Source: Legionella lansingensis
Lineage (GTDB): Bacteria > Pseudomonadota > Gammaproteobacteria > Legionellales > Legionellaceae
Length of the DNA stretch: 64,000 nucleotides
NCBI RefSeq assembly: GCF_900187355.1
Contig: NZ_LT906451.1
Span: 806,501-870,500 of the forward strand
Reading direction: 5' to 3'
Both the position numbers and the translations under genes were made by a program. The notes under the pieces were generated by a model, which was given only the letters and a program-made list of their open reading frames with translations, was not told the origin of the DNA and made no database searches. Positions 28,763-37,881 of this stretch are shown here, one piece after another (the stretch's first letter is position 1; each line of letters opens with the position of its first letter).

Positions 28763-30067
28763 TTATTTACGCTGCCATAGGTGGCTTGCTAGGAGATGCC
28801 ATAAAAGGCCAATACCCATCAGACCTAAGCCAAAGATCCAAATCATCATTGGAACCCAAAAGGCCAAAAAAAGACAAGATAGAAGTCCTCCTATAGCAAA
28901 CGCATTAGGATACAGGCGATCCTCTTTGGCAAGACGCAAAGCGGCGAGATTGGTGATTGAGTAATAAATTAATACCGTAAAGGCACTAAATGCCCAGGTG
29001 GTCTCAACGCTACCTGTTAAAGATAGACCGATGATTACGACCCCAATACCAATTACTGCTGCTGACGGCACACGGCCTTCTTCTGAAACATGGCCAAATA
29101 GGGGAGGGAGATCTCTTTTACGCCCCATTGCCAGAACCACCCGAGACAATCCCAGAATAAGGTTTAATAAAACTCCTAACATGGCAGTACAGGCTCCTAG
29201 AGCTACTAGTTTGCTAAGTCCTGGCGTGCCTATAGAGGTCGCTGCAATCTCAAGAGGGGTTGCTCGACTTTGGGTAACTGCTGCAAGACGAGAAGCTCCG
29301 ACAGAACCAACTGCAACTGAGCCAACTGTGATGTATAGAAGGGCACTGATAATAAGGGTAATTACAATTGCGCGAGGGATGAAACGTCGTGGATTCTTTA
29401 CCTCTTCGCCAAGGGTAGCTATGCGTGCGTAACCCGTGTAGGCGACAAACATTAAAGCGGTTGCGTAGAAGAAGCCGCTAAAGCCCTCTTGTTTTGATTG
29501 CGGGAAAAAAGGCAGGAGATTCGATGCACCATAACGAAAGAAATCAGGTAACCCAAATAATACGAAGACCAAAAGTGAGACTAATGTCAGCGATACAATA
29601 ACACTATTTGCCCAATTGGAACGTTTTAGACCACTGAGAACCAGGAGTGTTAATACACCTGTTATGCTGACAGCAATTGGAATGATTGAGATTGAATTAA
29701 ATCCCAATAAATGCAACAAATAACCCGCAAATCCGAGAGCAGCGGTTGCTGCTGAAGCCATTTTAGCACATAAAAACATCCAGCCAGCTGTGAAACCGAG
29801 CCAAGGATGAAGGTAACGATAGCCGTATTCATAGGTTCCGCCACTGACCGCATGACTGGCTGCAAGCTGCGCACTTGAGAAAGCATTACATGTTGCTACA
29901 ACGGCTGCTAAGGCAATAGCAAGAATAACAGAAGGACCTGCCGCACCGGCAGCTACGCCAATACTCACGAAGACACCCGTACCCACAATAGAACCAAGGC
30001 CCATCATGGTTGCTCCCCATACTCCTAATTCGCGCTTCAGTGCCTTTTGTTGTGGGTTGGTCTTCAT
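28763..30067 (-). CDS. APC-family amino acid permease
   Basis: 434 residues with about 12 membrane segments. The first segment has the APC signature GLGSIVGTGVFVSIGVAAGAAG (Gly-rich unwound helix 1 that binds the amino-acid backbone). PRRFIPRAIVITLIISALLY in the middle matches the conserved loop after helix 5. It is an inner-membrane amino acid/proton symporter or exchanger; the substrate cannot be told. It converges on fleR, whose stop is 14 bases away. Upstream (30106-30316) lie gene remnants rather than an operon partner. Confidence 0.88.
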   Translation of the reverse strand: MKTNPQQKALKRELGVWGATMMGLGSIVGTGVFVSIGVAAGAAGPSVILAIALAAVVATCNAFSSAQLAASHAVSGGTYEYGYRYLHPWLGFTAGWMFLCAKMASAATAALGFAGYLLHLLGFNSISIIPIAVSITGVLTLLVLSGLKRSNWANSVIVSLTLVSLLVFVLFGLPDFFRYGASNLLPFFPQSKQEGFSGFFYATALMFVAYTGYARIATLGEEVKNPRRFIPRAIVITLIISALLYITVGSVAVGSVGASRLAAVTQSRATPLEIAATSIGTPGLSKLVALGACTAMLGVLLNLILGLSRVVLAMGRKRDLPPLFGHVSEEGRVPSAAVIGIGVVIIGLSLTGSVETTWAFSAFTVLIYYSITNLAALRLAKEDRLYPNAFAIGGLLSCLFLAFWVPMMIWIFGLGLMGIGLLWHLLASHLWQRK

Positions 30068-30105
30068 TATTTTTTCTCAACATTAATTGTTCAATTACTT
30101 GATTG

Positions 30106-30204
30106 CTACTTTAATTGATGAGGTTGTTGCAAAATCCAAGCATCAATAGACCATTGTCCTGCGCTCCTAATCAATAAGTAAATCGAAGCCAGTAACATGC
30201 ACAT
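30106..30204 (-). pseudogene. Remnant of a DoxX-like membrane protein C-terminus
   Basis: A short frame ends SIYLLIRSAGQWSIDAWILQQ then a tail. This resembles the LLLRGPGRFSLDA ending of DoxX-family proteins. There is no initiation region and the upstream frame is closed by a stop four codons before the first Met. I read it as the surviving end of a decayed gene; the family assignment is tentative. Confidence 0.35.
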
Positions 30205-30219
30205 TCTGAACTAAACATG

Positions 30220-30316
30220 GGTTTAGCCACAGTAAGGGCTGGCCAATAATGAACCGCCAATGAGGAGGGCAGCTTTTTTTGAGAAAATTTCGGCGATTTA
30301 ATAATTCCGATGACAT
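30220..30316 (-). pseudogene. Remnant of a Tat signal peptide region, frameshifted
   Basis: The frame from the ATG at 30316 (GGAGG just upstream) reads MSSELLNRRNFLKK, with a twin-arginine RRNFLKK motif. One base less in the following run of seven A would give AALLIGGSLLASPYCG, a good hydrophobic core, but that frame then meets a stop at once. It is probably the broken 5' end of a gene for a Tat-exported protein. It lies directly upstream of the DoxX-like remnant in the same orientation. Confidence 0.4.
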
Positions 30317-30333
30317 CACTCCTCCCTGAAAAT

Positions 30334-30660
30334 TTATAGTAAATGTCCTATTTTATTAGTTATTTGATCATGGATGAGGGGGATGGCAATAATAGTAAAT
30401 TGTTCTTTATTCGGTCCATAATACCAAAAAATCCGATAGGCTACAGGCGTATTATTTTCTGCATATGCCTCAAATACCTCTTCACCAGAGGGACCTTGCA
30501 AAGAAGAATATTTATGAGTATTCAAACCTGGGTACGGAGGATTTCTTTCCAAATAACCTAATGCTTTTCTGACTGCTTTAAAGCGCTTATGTAAAGATGG
30601 ATCATTCGCTAAAAGATCAAAATCTTGGCTTGCCTGTGTAGTGAATAATAGTTTAAACAT
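30334..30660 (-). CDS. RelE/ParE-like toxin of a type II toxin-antitoxin pair
   Basis: 108 residues, small and basic in its first half (FKAVRKALGYLERNPPYPGL). The pattern N-terminal helix, then beta strands with VFEAYAENNTPVAYRIFWYY and FTIIAIPLIHDQ, resembles the RelE/HigB fold, where YRIFW is the usual core strand. It starts 3 bases after the stop of a 88-residue AbrB-like gene, the typical antitoxin-toxin order. Such toxins cleave mRNA on the ribosome or poison gyrase; which one applies here is not clear. Confidence 0.65.
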   Translation of the reverse strand: MFKLLFTTQASQDFDLLANDPSLHKRFKAVRKALGYLERNPPYPGLNTHKYSSLQGPSGEEVFEAYAENNTPVAYRIFWYYGPNKEQFTIIAIPLIHDQITNKIGHLL

Positions 30661-30663
30661 TCA

Positions 30664-30930
30664 CTACTCGATTTCATCGTCAGCAAATTGGGAAAAGCTA
30701 CCTTTATCAATCAGCTCTTTATTTTTTGCTTGAGTTAATCCTGTCTGTACTTTTTGTAAGGCTGAGGTATTTTCAAAAAGCCATTTCTCTTTCGCAGGAA
30801 TTTCGACAAAAGGCTCTAAAATAACGGTACCATTTGGTTCTTGGTGCATAGCATAACCGCTAATGCCTCTAGCTATGGAACCTAAGGTTATACGTCCTTT
30901 AGAGTCTGGTCGTAACATTTTTGCGGTCAT
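30664..30930 (-). CDS. AbrB/MazE-like antitoxin
   Basis: 88 residues from the ATG at 30930 with TTGGAGAACTCT just upstream; a TTG four codons earlier is the alternative. The N-terminal MTAKMLRPDSKGRITLGSIA matches the SpoVT/AbrB swapped-hairpin DNA-binding motif, where KGRITL is the core. The acidic C-terminal half ends in FADDEIE, as expected for a toxin-binding tail. It is directly upstream of the RelE-like gene, so it probably autoregulates the pair by binding its promoter. Confidence 0.65.
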   Translation of the reverse strand: MTAKMLRPDSKGRITLGSIARGISGYAMHQEPNGTVILEPFVEIPAKEKWLFENTSALQKVQTGLTQAKNKELIDKGSFSQFADDEIE

Positions 30931-31143
30931 AGAGTTCTCCAATAATGCTTTTTATAGTAGTATGCTACAAGGTGGGGATTATTCCAATATGGGAATATTA
31001 TAATGTGGGATTGGAGCTATCATTTAAGTTTCTTCAAGCAAAGGCCCAACTTTATGCCTAAAATCAAGGCTTTCAGCTCAAGATGACGAAAGGCTTCTAA
31101 TTTCAGTAAAAATGAAGGAAAAACGGGGCAAATTAGAAAGAAA

Positions 31144-31174
31144 TTGATAAGTACACGTAAAAGCGTGGTATAGT
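31144..31174 (+). promoter_or_regulatory. Possible promoter for yhdP
   Basis: TTGATA (31144-31149), 19-bp spacer, TATAGT (31169-31174), 30 bases before the GTG start. The spacer is slightly long. The remainder of the 30931-31203 gap holds nothing I recognise. Confidence 0.35.
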
Positions 31175-31203
31175 AAAGGTTTGTAATTAACTGAACAAGC
31201 GCG

Positions 31204-34200
31204 GTGAATAAATTTCTCAAACGTTGCTGGATGCCTTTAGCTATCCTAATTATTACTGCCGCGGTAATTTCCAGCCTTTTTCGTGCCTTAACTCCATGGG
31301 CAAAACAATACAAAACGGAAATCGAGCAGCATTTATCAACATTGCTTGGCGAACCTGTAAGCATACGGACCATGGAAACAGGTTGGTATTGGTTTGAACC
31401 TGTTATCAAATTAAACCAAGTTGCAGTTCTGGATGGCACAAAGACAGTCATTAAATTAAATAAGCTATTTGTGGGTATTAACTTATTTAGCTCTTTGTGG
31501 CATTGGCAAATTCAACCTGGAGTGCTGTTTATCGATGATCTGCATTTGAGCTTACATCAAACAGCTCAAGGCTGGCAGGTGGATGGCGTTACCAATAAAC
31601 AAAATATGGCCATGGATGCAGCGTCCTTAAAACCCGTCTTGTCATGGGTACTAGCACAACAGAAGATAATTATCAAAGAGTTATCCGCCCATGTTTATCT
31701 TTTAGATGGTAGTGTTATTCCCTTGGATGATCTGAAGTTTACCATTGCCAATCGTTCTGGACGTTATCGTATCAAAGGTGAAGCTCATCTTAATCAAGCG
31801 ATCCCAACAAAGTTTGAATTACTCGCCGATCTCAGGTTGGATTCCGAGCATTTAAATTGGGCTTCAGGGCAAGCTTTTTTCTCTGTTCAAGATCTCTTAC
31901 CCAATCAATGGCAAAAATTTTTCCCGCAATCGCGCCTCAAGCTAAACGGAGGTAGAGGCGATATCCAATTATGGACTGATTTTAAGAAGGGAAAATTTGC
32001 AAATGTCCAGGGAATATTCCATTTTCACCATTTGTCATTCACGGACGGTAATCTTAAAAAAGATCAATTTATACAATCTTTGAAAGCTAATCTAGCCTGG
32101 AATCCTACAAAGGATGGTTGGCAATTATCTGGGGATCATATTGGCTTGCGTTTGGCTGGCACTTCTTGGCCAGAAAATTCCCTATTGATACGATACCAAG
32201 AAGATAAGCAAGATTATTTTATCTATGTAAAAAATATCCTACTACAATCCTTATTTGACAGTGCTGTCGCCTGGCCAGGGGTAATCGACTTCTTTCAAAA
32301 CTCTACTGCAACGGAGGGATGCTTTCTCGCTGCAGCGCTCGAATCCTCGTATACTGACATATACACTGCGGCCCTGTGCCCCGTTTCTGCAGCGAATTCC
32401 GAAAAAGGTCTATTGAATAATGTCTTGACTAGCAAGCCTCATGGTGAACTGCATGACACACAGCTTAAGTTAAATGGCAGTGGGTTGCATTATGTCCTCA
32501 CCAGATTTGCTCATTTAGGTTGGTTGCCAAACAATAGCCGCCCAGGAGTAGAGAATCTTGACGGTGTGCTCCATTGGCAGCCAAATGAAGGACGTTTGGA
32601 AATTGATAGTAATAATACGGTTCTTGTCCCTGAGAAGCAGACACCCATTACTTTTTCTATGATCAATGCTGTGATTGACTGGAAGGAGTTAGAGAATGGC
32701 TTACGAGTGAGTATGGATCGCATTATCTTAAGTCATACTAGTCTATTATTAAGTGCGCAGGGTGTCGCTGATGATGTCTCTCTGAATTCCCTTGGGTCAC
32801 TGCGTTTGCACGCCCAATTTTCTGCTAAAAATGCAGAAAAATGGTTACCTTATCTCCCATCTAAACGTTTAAAGCCAAAGCTTAATGCTTGGCTGAAAAA
32901 TGATGTTAAACACATTGACAAAGCAACTGGGGAATTGATCATCAATGGTAATATGGCAGATTTCCCTTTTGATAAACAGCAAGGCATTTTTTCAATAAGA
33001 AGTTATTTATCAGGAGTAGACTTGAATTTTGCTCCAAAGTGGCCGATGACACGCGACATTGAAGCGTATCTGAATGTGGATAAACGAACGTTGGAAGCGA
33101 ATATCGTTCATGCCAATTTGCAGGATGTTATCGTCGAAAAAGGTAATTTACAGGTAAGTGATCTTGGTTTGGATAAAGAAGTGCTATTAGTTCACGCCAA
33201 AGCAGAAACGCAGGCCAAAAAAGCTTTAGCCTATGTAAACTTGTCTCCATTAAAGAAAAAATTATCCACACTAAACATGCTGCAAATGCAGGGGCCAATA
33301 GAATTAGATCTCCAAGTCGAAGTTCCTCTTTATCCGGAAAATGATGAGGTCTTGGCTTTAGGGAATATCGATTTCAAAAATAACAATGTGAAGGTTCATC
33401 ACAGTTTAGATGATGTGGAACTCAACAATCTAAATGGTAACTTACAATTTGATGAGAGAAGCATTCTTGGCAGTAACCTTAAAGCCAATCTTTTAGGCAA
33501 TCCAGTCAGCTTATTAATCAAATCCATCCGTACGCCAACGCCCTCTACAGAAGTCAGAATTAAAGGACAAACGGATATTTCCGTATTGCGAGATAAATTT
33601 AAACTGCCTATTTTTTCTCTTATGCATGGGTCTTTATGGTTAGAGAGTTTGCTTATTCTGACTGATGAACCAAGGGACCTGGATCATTTGCAAGTGCAAA
33701 CGTCTTTGCGTGGATTAGCTATCGACTTGCCATCGCCTCTAGGAAAAATGGCTGATGACACGACACCGCTAACAGTCAATCTCGATTTTAATGCCAAAAA
33801 AGGGGTCAGATTAAGATTTGATTATAATAATCGCCTAAGTAGTGATTTATGGTTTTCAGCTGTAAAGGGCACCTTTGAATTGCAAAAAGGAAAAATTATA
33901 TTAGGTAATCCTAATATTACGGAATATACGGAATATGAACAGCGCCATGGTCTGCAAATTGTGGGATCCTTATCTGATTTTGATTTACAGCAATGGCTCA
34001 AGGTGAAGGAAAAAATCAGCAAAAATACCGAGCAGAAAGAGTTGACTGATCTTGTAAATTTTGTGGATATCAAACTTCAGGTAGCGAAAATATTTAACCA
34101 AAGTTATAAAGATTTATCTATTAAGGCAGAAAAATTAGAAAAAGGTGAATGGTCTATTCGTTTGCACCAAGAGAATATTGCTGCCAATTTGCGTTATCAT

Positions 34201-35142
34201 CCTGCAAGTAATACTTTGAGAGGTTTGGTTGAGAAATTACATTTGCAACAACAAGAAACAAACCTCCTGAGAGATGGTTCTATTGCCAAATTGAAACCAG
34301 CAGATATGCCCAATCTTGATTTGCAGATAGCCTCCCTTGAGCTTGGTGACTTAGAGGTTGGAGAGGTTGCTATCAAAACCACCGCGTTAAAAAATGAGTG
34401 GCAAATCAATGATTGTAAGATTAAGTCGCCATCGTATCAGCTTAGTGCAAGAGGTGGTTGGCAGAAAGACGGGAAGGTAAGCACAACAAAACTGCAAGCA
34501 GATTTGCACATTACTAACTTGGCAAAAAGTTTAGAAGAATGGAATGTAAGTCCAGTGGTGGCTGCAGACCGAGGAGAGGTTCAATTTCGTGGCGGTTGGT
34601 CAGGTCCCATCTATCATTTCTCATTAGCCAAGTTAAATGGAGAAATGGGTATTAGTTTAAAAGATGGGCGAATTACTAATCTAAGCCCAGAAACAGAAGA
34701 GAAATTGGGCTTAGGGAAATTGCTAAGTATACTTAGTCTGCAAACGATCCCAAGACGACTTAAATTGGATTTTAGTGACTTATCAGAGGATGGCTATAGT
34801 TTTGATGAATTTAATGGCAATTTCAGTATAGCTAATGGGGTAATGACGACCCAAGATAGCTATATCGATGGTCCTGTCGCGTATGCGAGCATGAAAGGTA
34901 ATTTGGATATTGCTAAGCAATACTATGATCTCGATTTAAAAGTCAATCCTCATATTACCGCCAGTTTGCCTGTTGTTGCAACGATTGCAGGTGGCCCGAT
35001 TGCTGGGATTGCAACCTGGGTGGCTAGTAAATTAATTAATCATGGTATGCAAAAAATTAGTGGTTATACCTATAAGATCACTGGTCCTTGGAAACAACCT
35101 GTGGTTCAGCAAGTGAAGATTATTAAAAAACGCAAGGTATAG
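31204..35142 (+). CDS. yhdP: YhdP-family (AsmA-like) envelope lipid transport protein
   Basis: 1312 residues beginning at a GTG (31204). One N-terminal membrane anchor (WMPLAILIITAAVISSLFRA, about 9-28) is followed by a very long beta-strand-rich periplasmic part. The C-terminal AsmA_2-type region contains GEMGISLKDGRITNLSPETE, then KLGLGKLLSILSLQTIPRRL and LDFSDLSEDGYSFDEFNG, typical of YhdP. YhdP, TamB and YdbH form bridges for phospholipid flow from inner to outer membrane in E. coli. TamB is longer in membrane-proximal repeats and pairs with TamA, which is absent here. No strong ribosome-binding site is visible at the GTG. Confidence 0.88.
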   Translation: MNKFLKRCWMPLAILIITAAVISSLFRALTPWAKQYKTEIEQHLSTLLGEPVSIRTMETGWYWFEPVIKLNQVAVLDGTKTVIKLNKLFVGINLFSSLWHWQIQPGVLFIDDLHLSLHQTAQGWQVDGVTNKQNMAMDAASLKPVLSWVLAQQKIIIKELSAHVYLLDGSVIPLDDLKFTIANRSGRYRIKGEAHLNQAIPTKFELLADLRLDSEHLNWASGQAFFSVQDLLPNQWQKFFPQSRLKLNGGRGDIQLWTDFKKGKFANVQGIFHFHHLSFTDGNLKKDQFIQSLKANLAWNPTKDGWQLSGDHIGLRLAGTSWPENSLLIRYQEDKQDYFIYVKNILLQSLFDSAVAWPGVIDFFQNSTATEGCFLAAALESSYTDIYTAALCPVSAANSEKGLLNNVLTSKPHGELHDTQLKLNGSGLHYVLTRFAHLGWLPNNSRPGVENLDGVLHWQPNEGRLEIDSNNTVLVPEKQTPITFSMINAVIDWKELENGLRVSMDRIILSHTSLLLSAQGVADDVSLNSLGSLRLHAQFSAKNAEKWLPYLPSKRLKPKLNAWLKNDVKHIDKATGELIINGNMADFPFDKQQGIFSIRSYLSGVDLNFAPKWPMTRDIEAYLNVDKRTLEANIVHANLQDVIVEKGNLQVSDLGLDKEVLLVHAKAETQAKKALAYVNLSPLKKKLSTLNMLQMQGPIELDLQVEVPLYPENDEVLALGNIDFKNNNVKVHHSLDDVELNNLNGNLQFDERSILGSNLKANLLGNPVSLLIKSIRTPTPSTEVRIKGQTDISVLRDKFKLPIFSLMHGSLWLESLLILTDEPRDLDHLQVQTSLRGLAIDLPSPLGKMADDTTPLTVNLDFNAKKGVRLRFDYNNRLSSDLWFSAVKGTFELQKGKIILGNPNITEYTEYEQRHGLQIVGSLSDFDLQQWLKVKEKISKNTEQKELTDLVNFVDIKLQVAKIFNQSYKDLSIKAEKLEKGEWSIRLHQENIAANLRYHPASNTLRGLVEKLHLQQQETNLLRDGSIAKLKPADMPNLDLQIASLELGDLEVGEVAIKTTALKNEWQINDCKIKSPSYQLSARGGWQKDGKVSTTKLQADLHITNLAKSLEEWNVSPVVAADRGEVQFRGGWSGPIYHFSLAKLNGEMGISLKDGRITNLSPETEEKLGLGKLLSILSLQTIPRRLKLDFSDLSEDGYSFDEFNGNFSIANGVMTTQDSYIDGPVAYASMKGNLDIAKQYYDLDLKVNPHITASLPVVATIAGGPIAGIATWVASKLINHGMQKISGYTYKITGPWKQPVVQQVKIIKKRKV

Positions 35143-35145
35143 CTT

Positions 35146-35235
35146 GATCTTCAAGTTTTATCGCTTGATGCTTGACTTTTAAAACATCGAATTACCGTGG
35201 CTTGACCACGGTAATTCGGTAAAAAATTGAGAGAC
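35146..35235. repeat. Palindromic repeat element R3, copy B
   Basis: GATCTTCAAGTTTTATCGCT at the left as in copy A, then the perfect palindrome GAATTACCGTGGC-TTG-ACCACGGTAATTC (35189-35217). It lies 4 bases after the yhdP stop and could terminate that transcript. Confidence 0.65.
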
Positions 35236-35268
35236 TGAGTATAAGCCTTTATCCAGATAGGACTAGAC

Positions 35269-35811
35269 ATGTGGGATATACTTCTTAAGCGTTATTGGCA
35301 AGTTTCTACGTTTAGAGAAAGTCCGGCCAATACCCCTTACTCAATACCCTTGCTGGTTATTGTTGCCCTGTTATTTTTTTTGTTGATGGTGTGGCAATGG
35401 TTCATGGTTGATATAAAAGGACAATTTAAACTTGCAACATCAGTTGCTACTGGTATCAGTCTAATAGGAACTTACTTCATCTTTACTTTTCTGATATTAA
35501 AGATGAATAGGAAAGCAAACAGGGTTGTGAAGACATTAACCTCTCTTTTGGCAAGTCATTTAATTGTGCATCTATTTGCCATACCCTTGCTACTTGTAAC
35601 CCCTATACTTGCGAGTGCAAATGTAACGAATACAGCGGCTTTATTGTTAGCAATTATTTATCTGCTGTTGACGTTAGTCTTAACAGCTTGGCAATTCCTA
35701 GTGACGGCCCATATCTATAAACATGCGTTAGAGACGGATACCCTTACATCTGTTTTGGCAAGTTTTGGATTGTTGGCCTGTAATGTTTTAATTGTTTCAT
35801 TTTGGCGGTGA
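35269..35811 (+). CDS. Polytopic membrane protein of unknown function
   Basis: 180 residues, about five hydrophobic segments (LLVIVALLFFLLMVWQW; ISLIGTYFIFTFLIL; LIVHLFAIPLLLVTPILA; ALLLAIIYLLLTLVLTAW; VLASFGLLACNVLIVSF). The cytosolic N-terminus (MWDILLKRYWQVSTFRESP) is amphipathic. The arrangement resembles small Yip1-like domains, but no diagnostic motif is visible. The stop is 7 bases before the mpl start, suggesting co-transcription. Confidence 0.65.
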   Translation: MWDILLKRYWQVSTFRESPANTPYSIPLLVIVALLFFLLMVWQWFMVDIKGQFKLATSVATGISLIGTYFIFTFLILKMNRKANRVVKTLTSLLASHLIVHLFAIPLLLVTPILASANVTNTAALLLAIIYLLLTLVLTAWQFLVTAHIYKHALETDTLTSVLASFGLLACNVLIVSFWR

Positions 35812-35818
35812 GAAAAAC

Positions 35819-37183
35819 ATGCACATACATATTTTAGGGATCAGTGGTACGTTTATGAGCGCTTTGGCGATTTTAGCCAAGGAAGCGGGTTTTAAAGTAT
35901 CTGGCTGCGATGCTAATTGTTACCCACCGGTGAGTGATCTGTTAACAGCGAAAGGAATTGAATGGTCTGAAGGTTATGAAGATAGTACGCAGGCATTAGA
36001 AGCAGATTGTGTGGTTGTTGGTAATGCAATGAAGAGGGGTATGCTTGTGCTTGAGGCTGTACTTAATGCTGGAAAGAATTTTACTTCAGGGCCTCAATGG
36101 CTAGCCGAAAATATCTTGCATCGTTATCGTGTCCTAGCAGTTGCTGGTACCCATGGAAAAACAACCACGACATCGATGCTTGCTGTGATCTTGGAGTATG
36201 CAGGTTTAAAGCCAGGGTTTCTCATTGGTGGGGTAGCACCTAACTTTAACACAAGTGCGCATTTAGGGGATGGGCCATGGTTTGTCATCGAGGCAGATGA
36301 ATATGATAGTGCTTTCTTTGATAAACGACCGAAATTGATGCACTATCGTCCTGAGATTGCCATACTAAATAACCTCGAATTTGATCATGCTGACATCTAT
36401 GCCAATCTTGCAGCCATTCAACAGCAATTTCACTACTATTTGAAAACCATTCCGGGTAAGGGAGTAGTGATTAAGCCTCGAGATGACGTTGCCCTAAACC
36501 AAGTTTTGAGTCAAGGTGTTTTTTCTCAAGTGGAAGAATTAGCTTTAAAGGGAGAGGCTACTTGGCGGGCTGAGATCCTGGATGATAGTGGTCAGGCTTT
36601 CCGCGTGTGGCATGAAGGGGTGGTGGTCGCAGAAGTACATTGGCCTTTGATCGGTACATTTAATATTGAAAATGGTTTAGCTGCCATGGCAGCAAGTTAT
36701 CATGCGGGTGTTAAACCTGAAGTTGCTGCACGCGCATTGTCTGAATTTAAACCCGTTAAGCGTCGCTTGGAAGTGAAAGCAGATCGGCATGATATTACCG
36801 TTTACGATGATTTTGCTCACCATCCCACAGCAATCACCAAAACAATTCATGCCTTAAAAGGTAGCGCGCGGCATAAGAGGATTTTGGTTGTGCTGGAATT
36901 TGCTTCCTACACAATGAAATCGGGTGTTCATTCTGAAGCGATGGCGCAGGCATTAAAAGATGCTGATTACGCCTATATTTTGAATCCTGAGCATTTTAGT
37001 CTTGCTCATGTGGTTCAAGATTGGATCTGTCCTTATCAAATCTTGCCGGACACAAATGCCATTGTTCAAGCAGTGCTTGAGGAAGTTCGTGCTGGTGATG
37101 CTGTGTTGGTTATGAGTAATCGAGGTTTTAATGGCATTCACAAGCATTTGGTTGCGCAAATTGATTTAAAGTTTAAAGTCTGA
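35819..37183 (+). CDS. mpl: UDP-N-acetylmuramate:L-alanyl-gamma-D-glutamyl-meso-diaminopimelate ligase
   Basis: 454 residues from the ATG at 35819 (MHIHILGISGTFMSALAILA). A longer frame from 35792 overlaps the upstream gene. Mpl recycles cell-wall tripeptide onto UDP-MurNAc. The Mur-ligase ATP loop AVAGTHGKTTTTSMLAV, EADEYDSAFFDKRPK and the C-terminal DDFAHHPTAITKTIHAL are visible. The N-terminal GISGTFM differs from MurC (GIGGxGM), as known for Mpl. The YAILNPE-type region near the C-terminus is also Mpl-like. Confidence 0.94.
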   Translation: MHIHILGISGTFMSALAILAKEAGFKVSGCDANCYPPVSDLLTAKGIEWSEGYEDSTQALEADCVVVGNAMKRGMLVLEAVLNAGKNFTSGPQWLAENILHRYRVLAVAGTHGKTTTTSMLAVILEYAGLKPGFLIGGVAPNFNTSAHLGDGPWFVIEADEYDSAFFDKRPKLMHYRPEIAILNNLEFDHADIYANLAAIQQQFHYYLKTIPGKGVVIKPRDDVALNQVLSQGVFSQVEELALKGEATWRAEILDDSGQAFRVWHEGVVVAEVHWPLIGTFNIENGLAAMAASYHAGVKPEVAARALSEFKPVKRRLEVKADRHDITVYDDFAHHPTAITKTIHALKGSARHKRILVVLEFASYTMKSGVHSEAMAQALKDADYAYILNPEHFSLAHVVQDWICPYQILPDTNAIVQAVLEEVRAGDAVLVMSNRGFNGIHKHLVAQIDLKFKV

Positions 37184-37302
37184 TTTGATGTTGCAAATTC
37201 TTTAGCAGATTGTTATAAAAAAGGAAGGTCCCCAAGGATGATGGCTTTGGGTTAGCAGGCTCGCTGTTTTGTATGCGGGCGAAGTCTTGCAAGGAGCGAA
37301 CC

Positions 37303-37872
37303 ATGCCAAAATTTCAGAATTTGCAACAGGCTGCAAAAGGGTTCTCAGAGTCATTAAGCCGCACTTCTATACGAAAATATCCAGCTGGTGCACTATTCTT
37401 TACTTGCCTTCCCTCGCCTCTAAGTATGCAATCATTAAATGACGCTTACCTGATTGAACAAACCGCCGAGTGTTTAGATTTTTATTCAGGGGCCAATGTG
37501 ACTGAGGAAGTTAAATATTGGGTCCTGCTCGGGATGTATGTCTATGTTTGGCATCAGTACAACAGCCCATTACAATGGTTTTTAAATAGACCTTTATTGA
37601 AATTGGTTCAGGAACACCTTGATGCAGAGTCCTTAAGTGATCTAGGGCCGAGCACTTGTCAAAAAGGTCTTGCAGCATTACAAACGTTTTGTCATTGGAT
37701 CTTTGAGTATAGGAATCAATACCAACAAATAAATGCCTTATACGAAGCGTTTCCCCATAACATGCAAGGAAATATCCAATTGCAAATGAATAACGGCACT
37801 TCGAGCGCTTCGACATGGGGAACCACAATTGCTGATTTAATGACAAAAATAGGTGTTAAAAGCCTTTTTTAA
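37303..37872 (+). CDS. Unknown cytosolic protein, 189 residues
   Basis: ATG at 37303 preceded by AAGGAG (spacing 7); an ATG at 37273 has no such site. I do not recognise the family. The protein is mostly helical with an aromatic-rich middle (YWVLLGMYVYVWHQYNSPLQ, about 67-86) and a polar tail (NNGTSSASTWGTTIADLMTK). It has no signal peptide or clear membrane segment. It is followed 9 bases later by another unknown gene with its own AAGGAG, so the two look like an operon. Such lone pairs in Legionella are often effectors, but no translocation motif is clear here. Confidence 0.6.
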   Translation: MPKFQNLQQAAKGFSESLSRTSIRKYPAGALFFTCLPSPLSMQSLNDAYLIEQTAECLDFYSGANVTEEVKYWVLLGMYVYVWHQYNSPLQWFLNRPLLKLVQEHLDAESLSDLGPSTCQKGLAALQTFCHWIFEYRNQYQQINALYEAFPHNMQGNIQLQMNNGTSSASTWGTTIADLMTKIGVKSLF

Positions 37873-37881
37873 GGAGATCAT

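Noticed and set aside
28998-29432. 144-codon plus-strand frame opposite the APC permease
   Set aside because: Fully antisense to a 12-segment membrane protein; Thr/Arg-rich shadow without start signals.
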